Positions 17,302-25,848 of a stretch of DNA of 64,000 nt are shown piece by piece. Source of the stretch: Sulfurimonas crateris (lineage in GTDB: Bacteria; Campylobacterota; Campylobacteria; Campylobacterales; Sulfurimonadaceae); assembly GCF_005217605.1 (NCBI RefSeq), contig NZ_SZPX01000006.1:161286-225285 (forward strand). The letters are read 5' to 3'. The notes under the pieces were generated by a model. That model saw only the letters and a list, made by a program, of their open reading frames with translations. It searched no databases and was not told the DNA's origin. How positions within the stretch are numbered: position 1 is the first letter of the stretch; each line of letters begins with the position of its first letter. The position numbers and the translations under genes were made by a program.

Positions 17302-18390
17302 TTAACCTCTATTATCAACGAGTTCATAACTATCTTCTTTAAAATGAGTCATTATTTGAGGTATATCGTTTATAGCTAAAAAATAGACTTGATTTTTTGC
17401 CCTTGTCGCTCCCACATAATACTCTTCAGCTCTATTCATAGCACCATCAGGAAAATATGGGATGATAACTATGTCAAACTCTATCCCTTTTGCAGATTTA
17501 AAAGTAGTGATGATGATATTATTTAGCTCACTCGGTATGACGTCCTGATTTCTATATTTGCTCACTTCATACTCATCTGAAAGATTTTTAGCAAACTCAT
17601 CTACATGTAACCTTTGTTCAAAAAGTATCCCAATATTATCCGTTGGGTTTTCATCGATGATATCTCTTAGAGATTGATATACTCCATCAAGATTTTTTTC
17701 CAGATAAATATATGGCTTATCAGCACCAGAGTTTTTTCTTTTGAGTCTTTCAAGTAAGTTTTCATCATTGGCTCTTGCATTATTTGGCACAAACTGTATA
17801 GCAAAGCTGTATATCTCATAAGCACTTCTAAATATATCATCAAGCTCAAACTTCTTTAAACCTGCAAATAGTTTTAAAATCTCATTTTCATTGGTAGCTT
17901 CTTCATTATTGTTTATCTGTTGGGCATCATCGGCGCTAATTGACAGGCTTGGTGTGAGTTCTTTGAGTATTTTGTAAGTATTTAGCGACAAGTCTTGCCC
18001 CTCATCCACAAGTATCTCATCGTATGTTATCCCTTGGGCTTTAAGATGCTGTACTGTAGATATTATGTTTTCATCTTTTGTCATGATATCAAAGTATCTT
18101 CTCTGCCCATTACCTTGAGCATTCCACATCCAATTGTGAATATTATCGACCGGCATTTTAGGGTTGTTTTCAAGTTTCTCTTCTATAGTTTTTCTAAGAA
18201 GTTTTCCATAAGTAAAAATTATTCCTTTTTTGCCTTTGCTTGAAGCATATTGAAGTCGTTTGATAGATACTACAGTTTTTCCAGTACCAGGAACTCCACT
18301 TAAAAATATCGGCTCTCGTAAATCTATCGCTTGTCTTTGTATTCGTGTCAAGTTACCATCTGTTGGTAACCAAAATTGAAATCTTGGCAT
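17302..18390 (-). CDS. UvrD-like superfamily 1 ATPase/helicase
   Basis: The 362-residue protein carries Walker A GVPGTGKT near residue 34, Walker B DEGQDL near 129, a late motif TTFKSAKGIEFD near 295 and VGATRAKNQVY near 327. It is half the size of UvrD/PcrA and lacks most of the 1B/2B insertions, as in the small UvrD-like proteins paired with effectors in defence systems such as Gabija. The neighbours here are not the Gabija nuclease. Genes follow on both sides with gaps of 1-4 bp, so it is part of a tight operon with the hypothetical and methyltransferase-like genes. Confidence 0.8.
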   Translation of the reverse strand: MPRFQFWLPTDGNLTRIQRQAIDLREPIFLSGVPGTGKTVVSIKRLQYASSKGKKGIIFTYGKLLRKTIEEKLENNPKMPVDNIHNWMWNAQGNGQRRYFDIMTKDENIISTVQHLKAQGITYDEILVDEGQDLSLNTYKILKELTPSLSISADDAQQINNNEEATNENEILKLFAGLKKFELDDIFRSAYEIYSFAIQFVPNNARANDENLLERLKRKNSGADKPYIYLEKNLDGVYQSLRDIIDENPTDNIGILFEQRLHVDEFAKNLSDEYEVSKYRNQDVIPSELNNIIITTFKSAKGIEFDIVIIPYFPDGAMNRAEEYYVGATRAKNQVYFLAINDIPQIMTHFKEDSYELVDNRG

Positions 18391-18393
18391 TTT

Positions 18394-19320
18394 TTATTTT
18401 CTCCTATCAAATAAATCATCATCATAAATCACATCACAATAGTTTTGATTTAGTAATTTAATCCAATTTTTTTGCTCTTTTGATAAAACTAATTTTAGGT
18501 TATTTTTCAAAGATAATGATTTTAAGTTTGTTAAATACTCCACCTCTTCTGGTAATGATATTAAATTTCTATTATTTTCAAAATGAAACACCTTTAGTCT
18601 TTTAGGATTTTTAAAGAGATCTGGTAAAGTGCTTAAACCTATATTTTTTATATGTACTTCTTCTAAATTTTCCAAGTTTTGTATGTTTTTTATTACACCA
18701 TAATCATTTTTTGTGATTTCAGCTCTACTAAATGAGTTATTCGTTAGATTTATTTTTTTTATATTTCTTAATTTAAAAACATCCTCAGTTAATAATATAC
18801 ACTTATAACTCAAGTCTAAATTTTCAGTTTGCAATAATAAATTTCTTTTTCTGTGTATGCCATAGTGTGTCTTATGCAATTTTTTATTATGTTCTAATAT
18901 TTTTTTGATTATTTTAGATGGAAATTCTAATTCAAAATGGTATGGATTTTTATTTAAATCAATTGATAAAAAAGGCAAATTAATTATAAATGTTACTGCA
19001 TTTATGATATTTGTTATATTATCGGAAATAGCAGCTTCAATTCTCATCTGAATCATTAACTCATTCTTTGCACTTTCATTTTTTAAGTCACTGTTTATTT
19101 TTAATAATATCATTTTATTTATATTCTCGATAACATTATCCATATTAAAATTTATAAGTGCATCAGGAATATTTTTTTCATCCGCCCATTTTAAAAGTCT
19201 TTCAATCCATTCATTATCTTTTTTCTCAAGTATTCTATTGGTTATATTTAATAAACTTTTTGACTTACTCAAAGCCACTTTGGCATTCTGATTCGTACTA
19301 ACTAAACTTTTATCCATCAC
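18394..19320 (-). CDS. LRR protein with NQNAK-type N-terminal motif
   Basis: The 308-residue protein begins with NQNAKVALSKSKSLLNITN, a segment nearly repeated at the start of the WD40 protein at 24-25.3 kb. It continues with the shared LRR cap LLKWADEKNIPDALI, a helical region, and LRRs from about residue 185 ending in the cap LSKEQKNWIKLLNQNYC. The start is GTG at 19320 or ATG at 19317; the GTGA overlaps the stop of the DUF4143 ATPase gene, so translation is coupled. The short N-terminal motif shared with a different scaffold looks like a docking or oligomerisation tag. Confidence 0.7.
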   Translation of the reverse strand: MMDKSLVSTNQNAKVALSKSKSLLNITNRILEKKDNEWIERLLKWADEKNIPDALINFNMDNVIENINKMILLKINSDLKNESAKNELMIQMRIEAAISDNITNIINAVTFIINLPFLSIDLNKNPYHFELEFPSKIIKKILEHNKKLHKTHYGIHRKRNLLLQTENLDLSYKCILLTEDVFKLRNIKKINLTNNSFSRAEITKNDYGVIKNIQNLENLEEVHIKNIGLSTLPDLFKNPKRLKVFHFENNRNLISLPEEVEYLTNLKSLSLKNNLKLVLSKEQKNWIKLLNQNYCDVIYDDDLFDRRK

Positions 19321-20522
19321 AAAAATATCCCAAAAGGTATAGCTACCAAATCATCACTAAACTCAACCACCATCTCTCCATTATAAAACACTATACCCAA
19401 GCATCTCTTTTCATCATATCTATTTTGTAGGTCTATAATATGCTTGAAGTCCTCTTTTTTTACGCTACTACTTTGTTTTACTTCGATAGCCAATATCTCA
19501 TTGTTAACCTCTATGATGAAGTCTATCTCTTTTTTATCATTGGTTCTATAGTGAAACATTTGTGCCGATTTTTGTAAATATGAGAGATGTTTTTGAAGTT
19601 CACAAAATATATATGTCTCGTAAATTTGTCCGCTATATGTTGAACTTAGAAGTTTTTCTTTTGAATTAATACGAAGCAAACTACAAAGTACCCCAGTATC
19701 GTTGAAAAAAACTTTTGGAGACTTTACAAACTGTTTGCCGATATTTACAAAATATGGTTTTAGAAGTGTCGCTTGATAGATACGACTTATGATAGAAAGA
19801 TAGTTATCTGTAGTGATATCTTTTGTCCCTATATCATTACTTAGGCTTGATTTATTAAGTATCGTTCCACTTCTTGAAGCTAGTACATTTACAAACTTTA
19901 TAAAACTATCTATATCTCTTATATCAGCTAAATCTCTCGCATCTCTTTCTATATATGTGGCGATATAAGAGGTAAACCATAAATCTTTTGACAATCCCCC
20001 AAGCTCTAAAATCTCAGGATACCCACCATCTAAAATATGCTCACATACTTCATCGGTATAATCTTTTTTGGCTAGTTTAAAATCTCTTTTAAGTAATTTT
20101 TCTATGACATTTTCATCTGATTTATCATTTTTCTCTTTTGAGCTAAGTGGATGAAGTCGTAATTCACATAGTCTTCCAGCTAAAGTATCTTTGCTCTCTT
20201 TATGATCTAATACATTTGAACTGCCTGTAAGTAAAAAATCTCCATTTACTCTTTTTGAGTCTATATGCATTTTTATATATTCTAATAGTGTAGGTACCTT
20301 TTGTATCTCATCAAGACATATAGGAAAGTCTAGGTTTTTTAAAAAACCTTTTGGATTTTCCTTTGCATAAAGTCGAAGCTCCCCATCATCAAAGGTAAGA
20401 TAGTTTTGAAAATTATCAAGTGCAAGAGTTGATTTACCCACTTGTCTAGCACCGTTTAGAAGCACTACAGGAAAAGTATCAAGGGCGATTTTGAGTATAG
20501 ATTCTAATGTTCTTTTTTTCAT
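19317..20522 (-). CDS. AAA_14/DUF4143 family ATPase
   Basis: The 401-residue protein has Walker A GARQVGKST near residue 24, Walker B LDEIQK near 70, the sensor stretch LLTGSSN, and the C-terminal DUF4143 nuclease-like fold with DFIIEVN and AIEVKQS (a D...ExK pattern). Members are common in prokaryotes with unclear roles; the C-terminal fold resembles PD-(D/E)XK enzymes. It is the first of three such ATPases in the island. A 9-bp inverted repeat lies just upstream (20536-20560). It overlaps the following LRR gene by 4 bp. Confidence 0.85.
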   Translation of the reverse strand: MKKRTLESILKIALDTFPVVLLNGARQVGKSTLALDNFQNYLTFDDGELRLYAKENPKGFLKNLDFPICLDEIQKVPTLLEYIKMHIDSKRVNGDFLLTGSSNVLDHKESKDTLAGRLCELRLHPLSSKEKNDKSDENVIEKLLKRDFKLAKKDYTDEVCEHILDGGYPEILELGGLSKDLWFTSYIATYIERDARDLADIRDIDSFIKFVNVLASRSGTILNKSSLSNDIGTKDITTDNYLSIISRIYQATLLKPYFVNIGKQFVKSPKVFFNDTGVLCSLLRINSKEKLLSSTYSGQIYETYIFCELQKHLSYLQKSAQMFHYRTNDKKEIDFIIEVNNEILAIEVKQSSSVKKEDFKHIIDLQNRYDEKRCLGIVFYNGEMVVEFSDDLVAIPFGIFL

Positions 20523-20535
20523 TTTATCTCTTTGA

Positions 20536-20560
20536 TAGTATAATTTTTACCATTATACTA
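20536..20560. promoter_or_regulatory. Inverted repeat upstream of DUF4143 ATPase gene
   Basis: TAGTATAAT-N7-ATTATACTA is a perfect 9-bp inverted repeat 14 bp upstream of the ATPase start. On the minus strand it contains TATACT-like -10 sequences, so it may be a promoter with an overlapping operator. A related ATAGTAT...TATACT arrangement precedes the second ATPase gene. Confidence 0.4.
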
Positions 20561-20593
20561 TATAAAATTATAATTTATATACTTGGCTTTTTG

Positions 20594-23500
20594 CTAAAAT
20601 GGTATCGCATCACTATCTATATCTATTGTAGGAGTATTGTATATTGTTTCAGATACTGTAAATACCCTCTCATATTTGTCAAACATACCAATATTGCCAT
20701 TAAGTATAGACAAATCTTGTACATTCATAAAAATTTTAAAGTTTTCATACACTTCATCTACAAACTCTCTGTTTTCATTTGATACACACAAGACAAAATC
20801 TTTATCAAATATATCAAAATCTATCTCTAAAAAGTCTATAGGCATATTGTCATTTGCAAAAAGATGCAAAATAGTGTTATTTTTATTAGATTTTATTGTA
20901 TCTGAAATATTATTATCATCACTTTTTATAGGAGTAAATTTTATACTCTCTTGTGCTAATGCTTCTACTTGTGCCATGGCACGGCTGAGTGATTTTGTGT
21001 CATCATCTATGAGGATTACATCAGATACTTTTATATCTAGTTGTTTTTCTTTGATATAGTCAAGTACTAGCATAGAGGCTATTCCTTGAGAACATCCCCA
21101 ATCACACAATGTGATGGTTTCACCATTAAGATATTCTATAAATACTTCAAGGGAGCTATAGATAAGTGCTTTATACATCTTCCCGGTTTTACCTAACTGC
21201 TTTTGCATCTCATCGGCTTCATTTGCTTTTGAAAGATTTTCGCAATATTTTCTTATCCTTTCAAATTTGATGTTTTCAATAGAGTGGATATGTTTTGCGT
21301 ATGGGCTATTCTCTTTAGTAATGGTTGCTGATTTTTCTTGTTCTTTTTGATTTTTCTTTTTAACAATCGTTACACCTGTTTTTTTAGATATTTTCTTTTC
21401 TTGTGTAGTTTCTATATCTTTCCTACTCAATAAATCTTTATCCATTTCAAAATCACAACCATTTTCTTTAAGTTTTTTTATCCATTGTATTTGTTCATTA
21501 GTTAGAATCAACGATTTATTATCACGAAGTTGTAGTTTTTTTAGTTTAAGCTGTGTTATATTTTTTGGTAATTTTATCAGGTTGTTATTTGATAAAGTCA
21601 ATACCTCTAAAGAACTCATTGAGCTTATCTCTTCAGGTAATTCTACTAAATTATTTTTCCAAAGTTTTAGCTCTGCCAAATTAGATAAACTAGTAATTTC
21701 TTTTGGAATATGAGTAAGATTCTTATCGTTCAATCTAAGCCTTTTTATGTTTTCTAATTGATTTTTATGTTCTAGAATCTCATCTATATTGTTCTGTATT
21801 GCCCATTGAATCAATACATTATCTTCTATTTTCTCTTTCTCCTCCAAAACCTCTCTAGCTTCCTCTTCTAGCCTCTCTTTCTCTGCTTCCAATCCACCTC
21901 TTAACTCTTCAAAATACTCATCCCAATCATCAAGCTCTGCTATAGTTTGGTAGGTCTCATCCTCTTTTATCTCTTCTATTTCATATTTTATAGCTTCGAT
22001 GTTTTTAAGGTACTCTTTAATTTTTGCTTTTAGGAGTTCTTTATCTTCTATGGTCTCACTCGATACTTCAAAGCTTGTGCCGTTTTGGAGTGAGTGGAGT
22101 ATCTCTTTTACTTTTGATATATTTTTTTTGCTATAGGCATCATTGAGTTTTTGCATAAGCTCATGAGCTTTTTCTTTAAGCTCATCTGGTACTATATCTG
22201 GGTGGCATAGTCTTGCTGCTTGTTTGTAGAGTGATTTTAGCTCTTTTTTCTCTTCTTCATTGAGGGTTAGGGAGTTTTCAATAGACTCTTTTATATGCTC
22301 ATACTCACTCTCAAACTCTTCATAATGGCTCTTAACCTCTTCATACTCTTGCTCTAAAGTCTCATCTTCTATAAACTCTTTTGCAAGTTCAAGCTCCTCT
22401 TTTTGAAGCTCCAGTTCATCTTCTAGCTTTTTAAGCTCTTCCTTGAGTTCGTTGTAAGCTTTGGTAAGTTCTTCATAGTTTTCATCATCTTCATCTATAG
22501 TTTCAAGTGCATCTTCTAGTTCTGCTATGGTAGATTTTAGCTCATCTATGGTCTCTTTTGACTCTTGAAAAGTTTGGATATCTTCTTGGTATTTTACTTT
22601 TTGTTTTTGCTTTTTGATGGTTTTTTTATAGAGGATCTCTTTTTTGAGCTTGAGTATCTCTTTGACAAGCTCCCCTAAGTGAAGATTGTACTCACGGTTG
22701 AACTCTTCTATATCGTTTAGGTATTCTGTCTTTTGTTCTACTAACTCTTGGAGTTTGGATTCTAAGCTTTTTAGCTCTTTTTTTAGGTTTTCTAGTTCTA
22801 TATCTTTTTGAATTATTGGCTTTTTTGCTAGTTTTATTTTATTTTCTTTAATTAGCGAGTTAAGTTTTGACTTAATTGCATGAAAATATTCTAGATTTCC
22901 ATTTTTATAGTGCATTAAAAATTCATTTTCTAAAATATTATTTAGTTCCTCATTATTGTTTTTTAAAAATTCAATCTTATTTTTTAAAGCATCCCATGTT
23001 AACAGTTTTTCAGAATTTATAGTTTCTTTTGATGAAGTTGATTCAGAACTATAATCTATTGTTTGATGTAATTTTTCTGAAATCTTCATGTATTCTATTT
23101 TTGGATTTAACTCATCATCTAGTAAATCAAGCAGTTCTAAAACAATTGGATTAAACTCATCTAAAATATATTGACGAAAAGTATTTAACTCTATAACTAA
23201 ATTATTCATTTGCTCGATTTTTTGAGTTTTTTCATCTTCTAGTCTATCAAACTCATCTTTTGCTTGTTTGTATTCTGGATGCCTTTTGAATAATTTGTCT
23301 TTATATACACTGGCGATTAATGGATTGTTGTATTCATTTATATCATCAACCTTGGTATCAATACTTACTGTTTTTACTGCGTCTTTTGCAGTAGATAGAA
23401 AAAAAGATGCTTTTTCAAGAAAGGACTTTTCTTTATAAGACTCTCTAATAAAACTTGAGTTTATTTGTCTTAAAGAGTTAGACTCTCGACTAGGGAATAT

Positions 23501-23677
23501 ACTTTCTTTTTTTTTCGTTATAGTATTGTCGCTACACTCAGTATAATGATTAACAATTTTATTAAGAAATGTAAAATATTCCAATGTAATACCAATTGCC
23601 GGTGTGTTTATAATATGGAGAGGACTAAGTATCTTGTGTCTAATATATTGAATGTTATTATTGGTTGTTATAATCAT
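20594..23677 (-). CDS. Coiled-coil / J-domain / LRR / methyltransferase-like protein with SSB-type C-terminal tip
   Basis: The 1027-residue protein has, in order: an N-terminal region to about residue 270; a long coiled coil to about 475 (rich in EELKKLEDELELQKEEL-type sequence); a J domain around 478-535 with LYKQAARLCHPD and LNDAYSKKN; a second coiled coil; LRRs about 645-732 ending in the shared cap TNEQIQWIKKLKENGC; and a methyltransferase-like domain about 785-1005 with NSPYAKHIHSI and motif I LCDWGCSQGIAS. The C-terminus is DIDSDAIPF, like the SSB tip. The combination is unknown to me. The HPD motif argues that an Hsp70 is recruited. The gene sits 50 bp downstream of the small membrane-protein gene and is probably in the same long transcript. 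Confidence 0.75.
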   Translation of the reverse strand: MIITTNNNIQYIRHKILSPLHIINTPAIGITLEYFTFLNKIVNHYTECSDNTITKKKESIFPSRESNSLRQINSSFIRESYKEKSFLEKASFFLSTAKDAVKTVSIDTKVDDINEYNNPLIASVYKDKLFKRHPEYKQAKDEFDRLEDEKTQKIEQMNNLVIELNTFRQYILDEFNPIVLELLDLLDDELNPKIEYMKISEKLHQTIDYSSESTSSKETINSEKLLTWDALKNKIEFLKNNNEELNNILENEFLMHYKNGNLEYFHAIKSKLNSLIKENKIKLAKKPIIQKDIELENLKKELKSLESKLQELVEQKTEYLNDIEEFNREYNLHLGELVKEILKLKKEILYKKTIKKQKQKVKYQEDIQTFQESKETIDELKSTIAELEDALETIDEDDENYEELTKAYNELKEELKKLEDELELQKEELELAKEFIEDETLEQEYEEVKSHYEEFESEYEHIKESIENSLTLNEEEKKELKSLYKQAARLCHPDIVPDELKEKAHELMQKLNDAYSKKNISKVKEILHSLQNGTSFEVSSETIEDKELLKAKIKEYLKNIEAIKYEIEEIKEDETYQTIAELDDWDEYFEELRGGLEAEKERLEEEAREVLEEKEKIEDNVLIQWAIQNNIDEILEHKNQLENIKRLRLNDKNLTHIPKEITSLSNLAELKLWKNNLVELPEEISSMSSLEVLTLSNNNLIKLPKNITQLKLKKLQLRDNKSLILTNEQIQWIKKLKENGCDFEMDKDLLSRKDIETTQEKKISKKTGVTIVKKKNQKEQEKSATITKENSPYAKHIHSIENIKFERIRKYCENLSKANEADEMQKQLGKTGKMYKALIYSSLEVFIEYLNGETITLCDWGCSQGIASMLVLDYIKEKQLDIKVSDVILIDDDTKSLSRAMAQVEALAQESIKFTPIKSDDNNISDTIKSNKNNTILHLFANDNMPIDFLEIDFDIFDKDFVLCVSNENREFVDEVYENFKIFMNVQDLSILNGNIGMFDKYERVFTVSETIYNTPTIDIDSDAIPF

Positions 23678-23727
23678 ATTAATCCTTAAAAATATTTTTT
23701 TGTGCTATTTGCTTTACGAAATTTTTA

Positions 23728-23955
23728 TTATTTCTTTAGTTCATTTCCATTTCTTTTATTCAGGGTGTTTTTATTTTTCTTCTCATCATGTATAAAAAAT
23801 ATTAGTACAAGAAAGGCAATAAATCCCGTATGTGGCAATACTGCTATCAAGCACACTGGGTTAAAACATCCACCAAATAAAACTACTTGATTTAAAAATA
23901 AAATAATTCCCCAAATAATAAAAAATGATTCTAAATTTTCTTTAATTTTTTGCAT
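23728..23955 (-). CDS. Small membrane protein
   Basis: The 75-residue protein has two hydrophobic segments (FFIIWGIILFLNQVVLFG and VLPHTGFIAFLVLIFFI) and a basic, asparagine-rich tail. AGGAAAAACA precedes the ATG. It lies 8 bp after the WD40 gene and 50 bp before the J-domain gene, all on the same strand. I recognise no family; a small anchor or membrane-active partner is possible. Confidence 0.55.
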   Translation of the reverse strand: MQKIKENLESFFIIWGIILFLNQVVLFGGCFNPVCLIAVLPHTGFIAFLVLIFFIHDEKKNKNTLNKRNGNELKK

Positions 23956-23963
23956 TGTTTTTC

Positions 23964-25337
23964 CTAAAATGGGATTTCATCATCGTCGATGTCTATTTCT
24001 GGCATATCTGTATGTGGTGAATTTTTAGCATACGGATTTGCACCACCTATATAATCACTAAGCAATATCTCTTTTTTCTTTGCTTTATAGATAGGATGAT
24101 TTTGTGGTACAGCTTCAAGCGTATCTTTACTATCATCTACAAAAGAGAAATATTGATAAGCCCCATTAGAGCAGTTATAGTATCCATCTGGTGTCCAAGA
24201 GAGCCACTCCCCATCTTCATATGCCGCGTAAGAGCAAAGTAGTTTACCACTGTTTATCTCCCAAAGTTTTATGGTACCATCATAGCTACCGCTTACTATA
24301 TATTTCCCATCGGGAGTTATAGCTATAGAACTTACGCCAGACTTATGCCCCTCAAATGTTCGTACATCTTTGCCACTGTTTATATTCCATAGCTTGATGG
24401 TTTTATCCGCACTTCCACTGATTATATATTTCCCATCGGGAGTTATAGCTATAGAACTTACACTACGACTATGCCCCTCAAATGTTCGTACATCTTCGCC
24501 ACTGTTTATATTCCACAGCTTAATGGTTTTATCCCAGCTTCCACTTACAATATATTTTCCATCGGGAGTTATTGCCATAGAGCTTACACTACGACTATGC
24601 CCAAAAAATGATCGTGCCAGCTTGCCATTGTTTATATCCCACATCCTGATGATTCCATCTGCAACATCATGATATTGATCTGCATAATCATGATAATCAA
24701 CATCATCTTCTTCTCTATTAAAATAATCATCACTACTTAAAATATAATTTCCATCAGTGGTGATAGCTATAGAACTTACGCCAGACTTATGCGCATTAAA
24801 TGTTAGTAGCTCTTCGCCACTGTTTATATCCCACAGCTTAATAATTCCATTTGTCAAAGGAACTCCATTGCCACTTGCGATATATTTCCCATTAGGGGCA
24901 ATAGCTAAAGAGTTTACACTATCACTATGCCCATCAAATGTTCGTAACTCCTTGCCACTACTAATATCCCATAGTTTGATGGTACTACCCCAACCCCCAC
25001 TTGCTAAATATTTTCCATTAGGTGTTGTGGCTATAGAAAATATTTGACTACCATGTCCCTTAAATGTTCTCAATTCCATACCACTGCTTATCTCACATAG
25101 CTTGATGGTACCGTGCAAGCTTGCTCTTACTATATATTTTCCATCATGTGTTATAGTTATACAGCTTACAGAATTACTATAGCCAAGATTTAGAGAAAAT
25201 CTAAAATTTTCAAAGCTCTCAATTAGCTCTTTACTTGAACGATTTGCTAGTAAACCATTTGTAATATTAAGTAAACTTTTTGACTTGATTAGTGCTAGTT
25301 TTGCATTTTGGTTTGTGGTTGTTAGGTTGTTTTTCAT
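23964..25337 (-). CDS. WD40-repeat protein with NQNAK-type N-terminus and SSB-type C-terminal tip
   Basis: The 457-residue protein starts (ATG 25337, AAGGA nine bases upstream) with TTNQNAKLALIKSKSLLNITN, nearly the same as the LRR protein at 18.4 kb. Seven WD repeats form one propeller, with units such as SIAITPDGKYIVSGS almost identical to each other. The fourth carries an acidic insert rich in Asp/Tyr. After the propeller comes LSWTPDGYYN, common at the end of bacterial WD40 domains, then NPYAKNSP and the terminal EIDIDDDEIPF, a textbook SSB-like tip. No catalytic domain is seen. It likely senses a ligand and delivers the tag at either end. Confidence 0.8.
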   Translation of the reverse strand: MKNNLTTTNQNAKLALIKSKSLLNITNGLLANRSSKELIESFENFRFSLNLGYSNSVSCITITHDGKYIVRASLHGTIKLCEISSGMELRTFKGHGSQIFSIATTPNGKYLASGGWGSTIKLWDISSGKELRTFDGHSDSVNSLAIAPNGKYIASGNGVPLTNGIIKLWDINSGEELLTFNAHKSGVSSIAITTDGNYILSSDDYFNREEDDVDYHDYADQYHDVADGIIRMWDINNGKLARSFFGHSRSVSSMAITPDGKYIVSGSWDKTIKLWNINSGEDVRTFEGHSRSVSSIAITPDGKYIISGSADKTIKLWNINSGKDVRTFEGHKSGVSSIAITPDGKYIVSGSYDGTIKLWEINSGKLLCSYAAYEDGEWLSWTPDGYYNCSNGAYQYFSFVDDSKDTLEAVPQNHPIYKAKKKEILLSDYIGGANPYAKNSPHTDMPEIDIDDDEIPF

Positions 25338-25338
25338 T

Positions 25339-25848
25339 TTATCCATTTCCTTTTTTGTCTAATTCAAGCAATACTCGCCAATCTATACAATTTACCATAT
25401 TATCAAAAATTTCTCTATCTATATATCTTTTATGTACAGCTGGCAAAGTTGAACAGTAATCAACCATTTCAGTAATTTTCTCAGCAATTTTCCGATTGTC
25501 GTACGAAGACTTAATAGTTATTTTGCATAGAGTATCATCTACAGGGATAAATTGTTTAGTTCGTGTTTTTGTTATCCTTTTTTTATTAATTTGATAATAA
25601 AAACAGTTAATATAGATGAAATAATCTACATCTTTATAAAATCTTAAATACCCTATTATTTCATTATATTTCCAATCACCACCGAAATCTTTAAACAAAT
25701 TTTGATTTAAACTTTCTTCATATAGAGGGTCATTGTGAGGTATTTTTCTTTTTTGATAATGTTCATTTAAACTTTTATAATACTCATCTTCTGATACTCT
25801 ATAAATTGGTAATTCAAATAATGTTTTCCCATCTTTTGTTAAGCCCAT
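25339..25848 (-). CDS. Hypothetical protein upstream of the WD40 gene
   Basis: The 169-residue protein is aromatic-rich (YNEIIGYLRFYKDVDYFIYINCFYY in two halves of a beta-like stretch) with a helical C-terminus containing CIDWRVLLELDKK. Its start overlaps the stop of the preceding gene by one base (TAATG), and its stop lies one base before the WD40 start, so the three genes are translationally coupled. No family is recognised. Confidence 0.65.
   Translation of the reverse strand: MGLTKDGKTLFELPIYRVSEDEYYKSLNEHYQKRKIPHNDPLYEESLNQNLFKDFGGDWKYNEIIGYLRFYKDVDYFIYINCFYYQINKKRITKTRTKQFIPVDDTLCKITIKSSYDNRKIAEKITEMVDYCSTLPAVHKRYIDREIFDNMVNCIDWRVLLELDKKGNG

Noticed and set aside
17302..18390. Calling the UvrD-like gene GajB of Gabija
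   Set aside because: No OLD-family nuclease (GajA) lies next to it; its operon partners are unrelated.
20711..20727. A partial copy of the island element
   Set aside because: It lies inside the coding region of the J-domain gene, its right half does not match and no gene starts downstream.
24281..24640. Regularly spaced near-identical DNA repeats that could be taken for a CRISPR array
   Set aside because: The period is 126 bp, in frame with WD40 units, and there are no short repeats with unique spacers.
24370..25047. Plus-strand reading frames across the WD40 gene
   Set aside because: They mirror the repeated WD units on the other strand and have no start signals.
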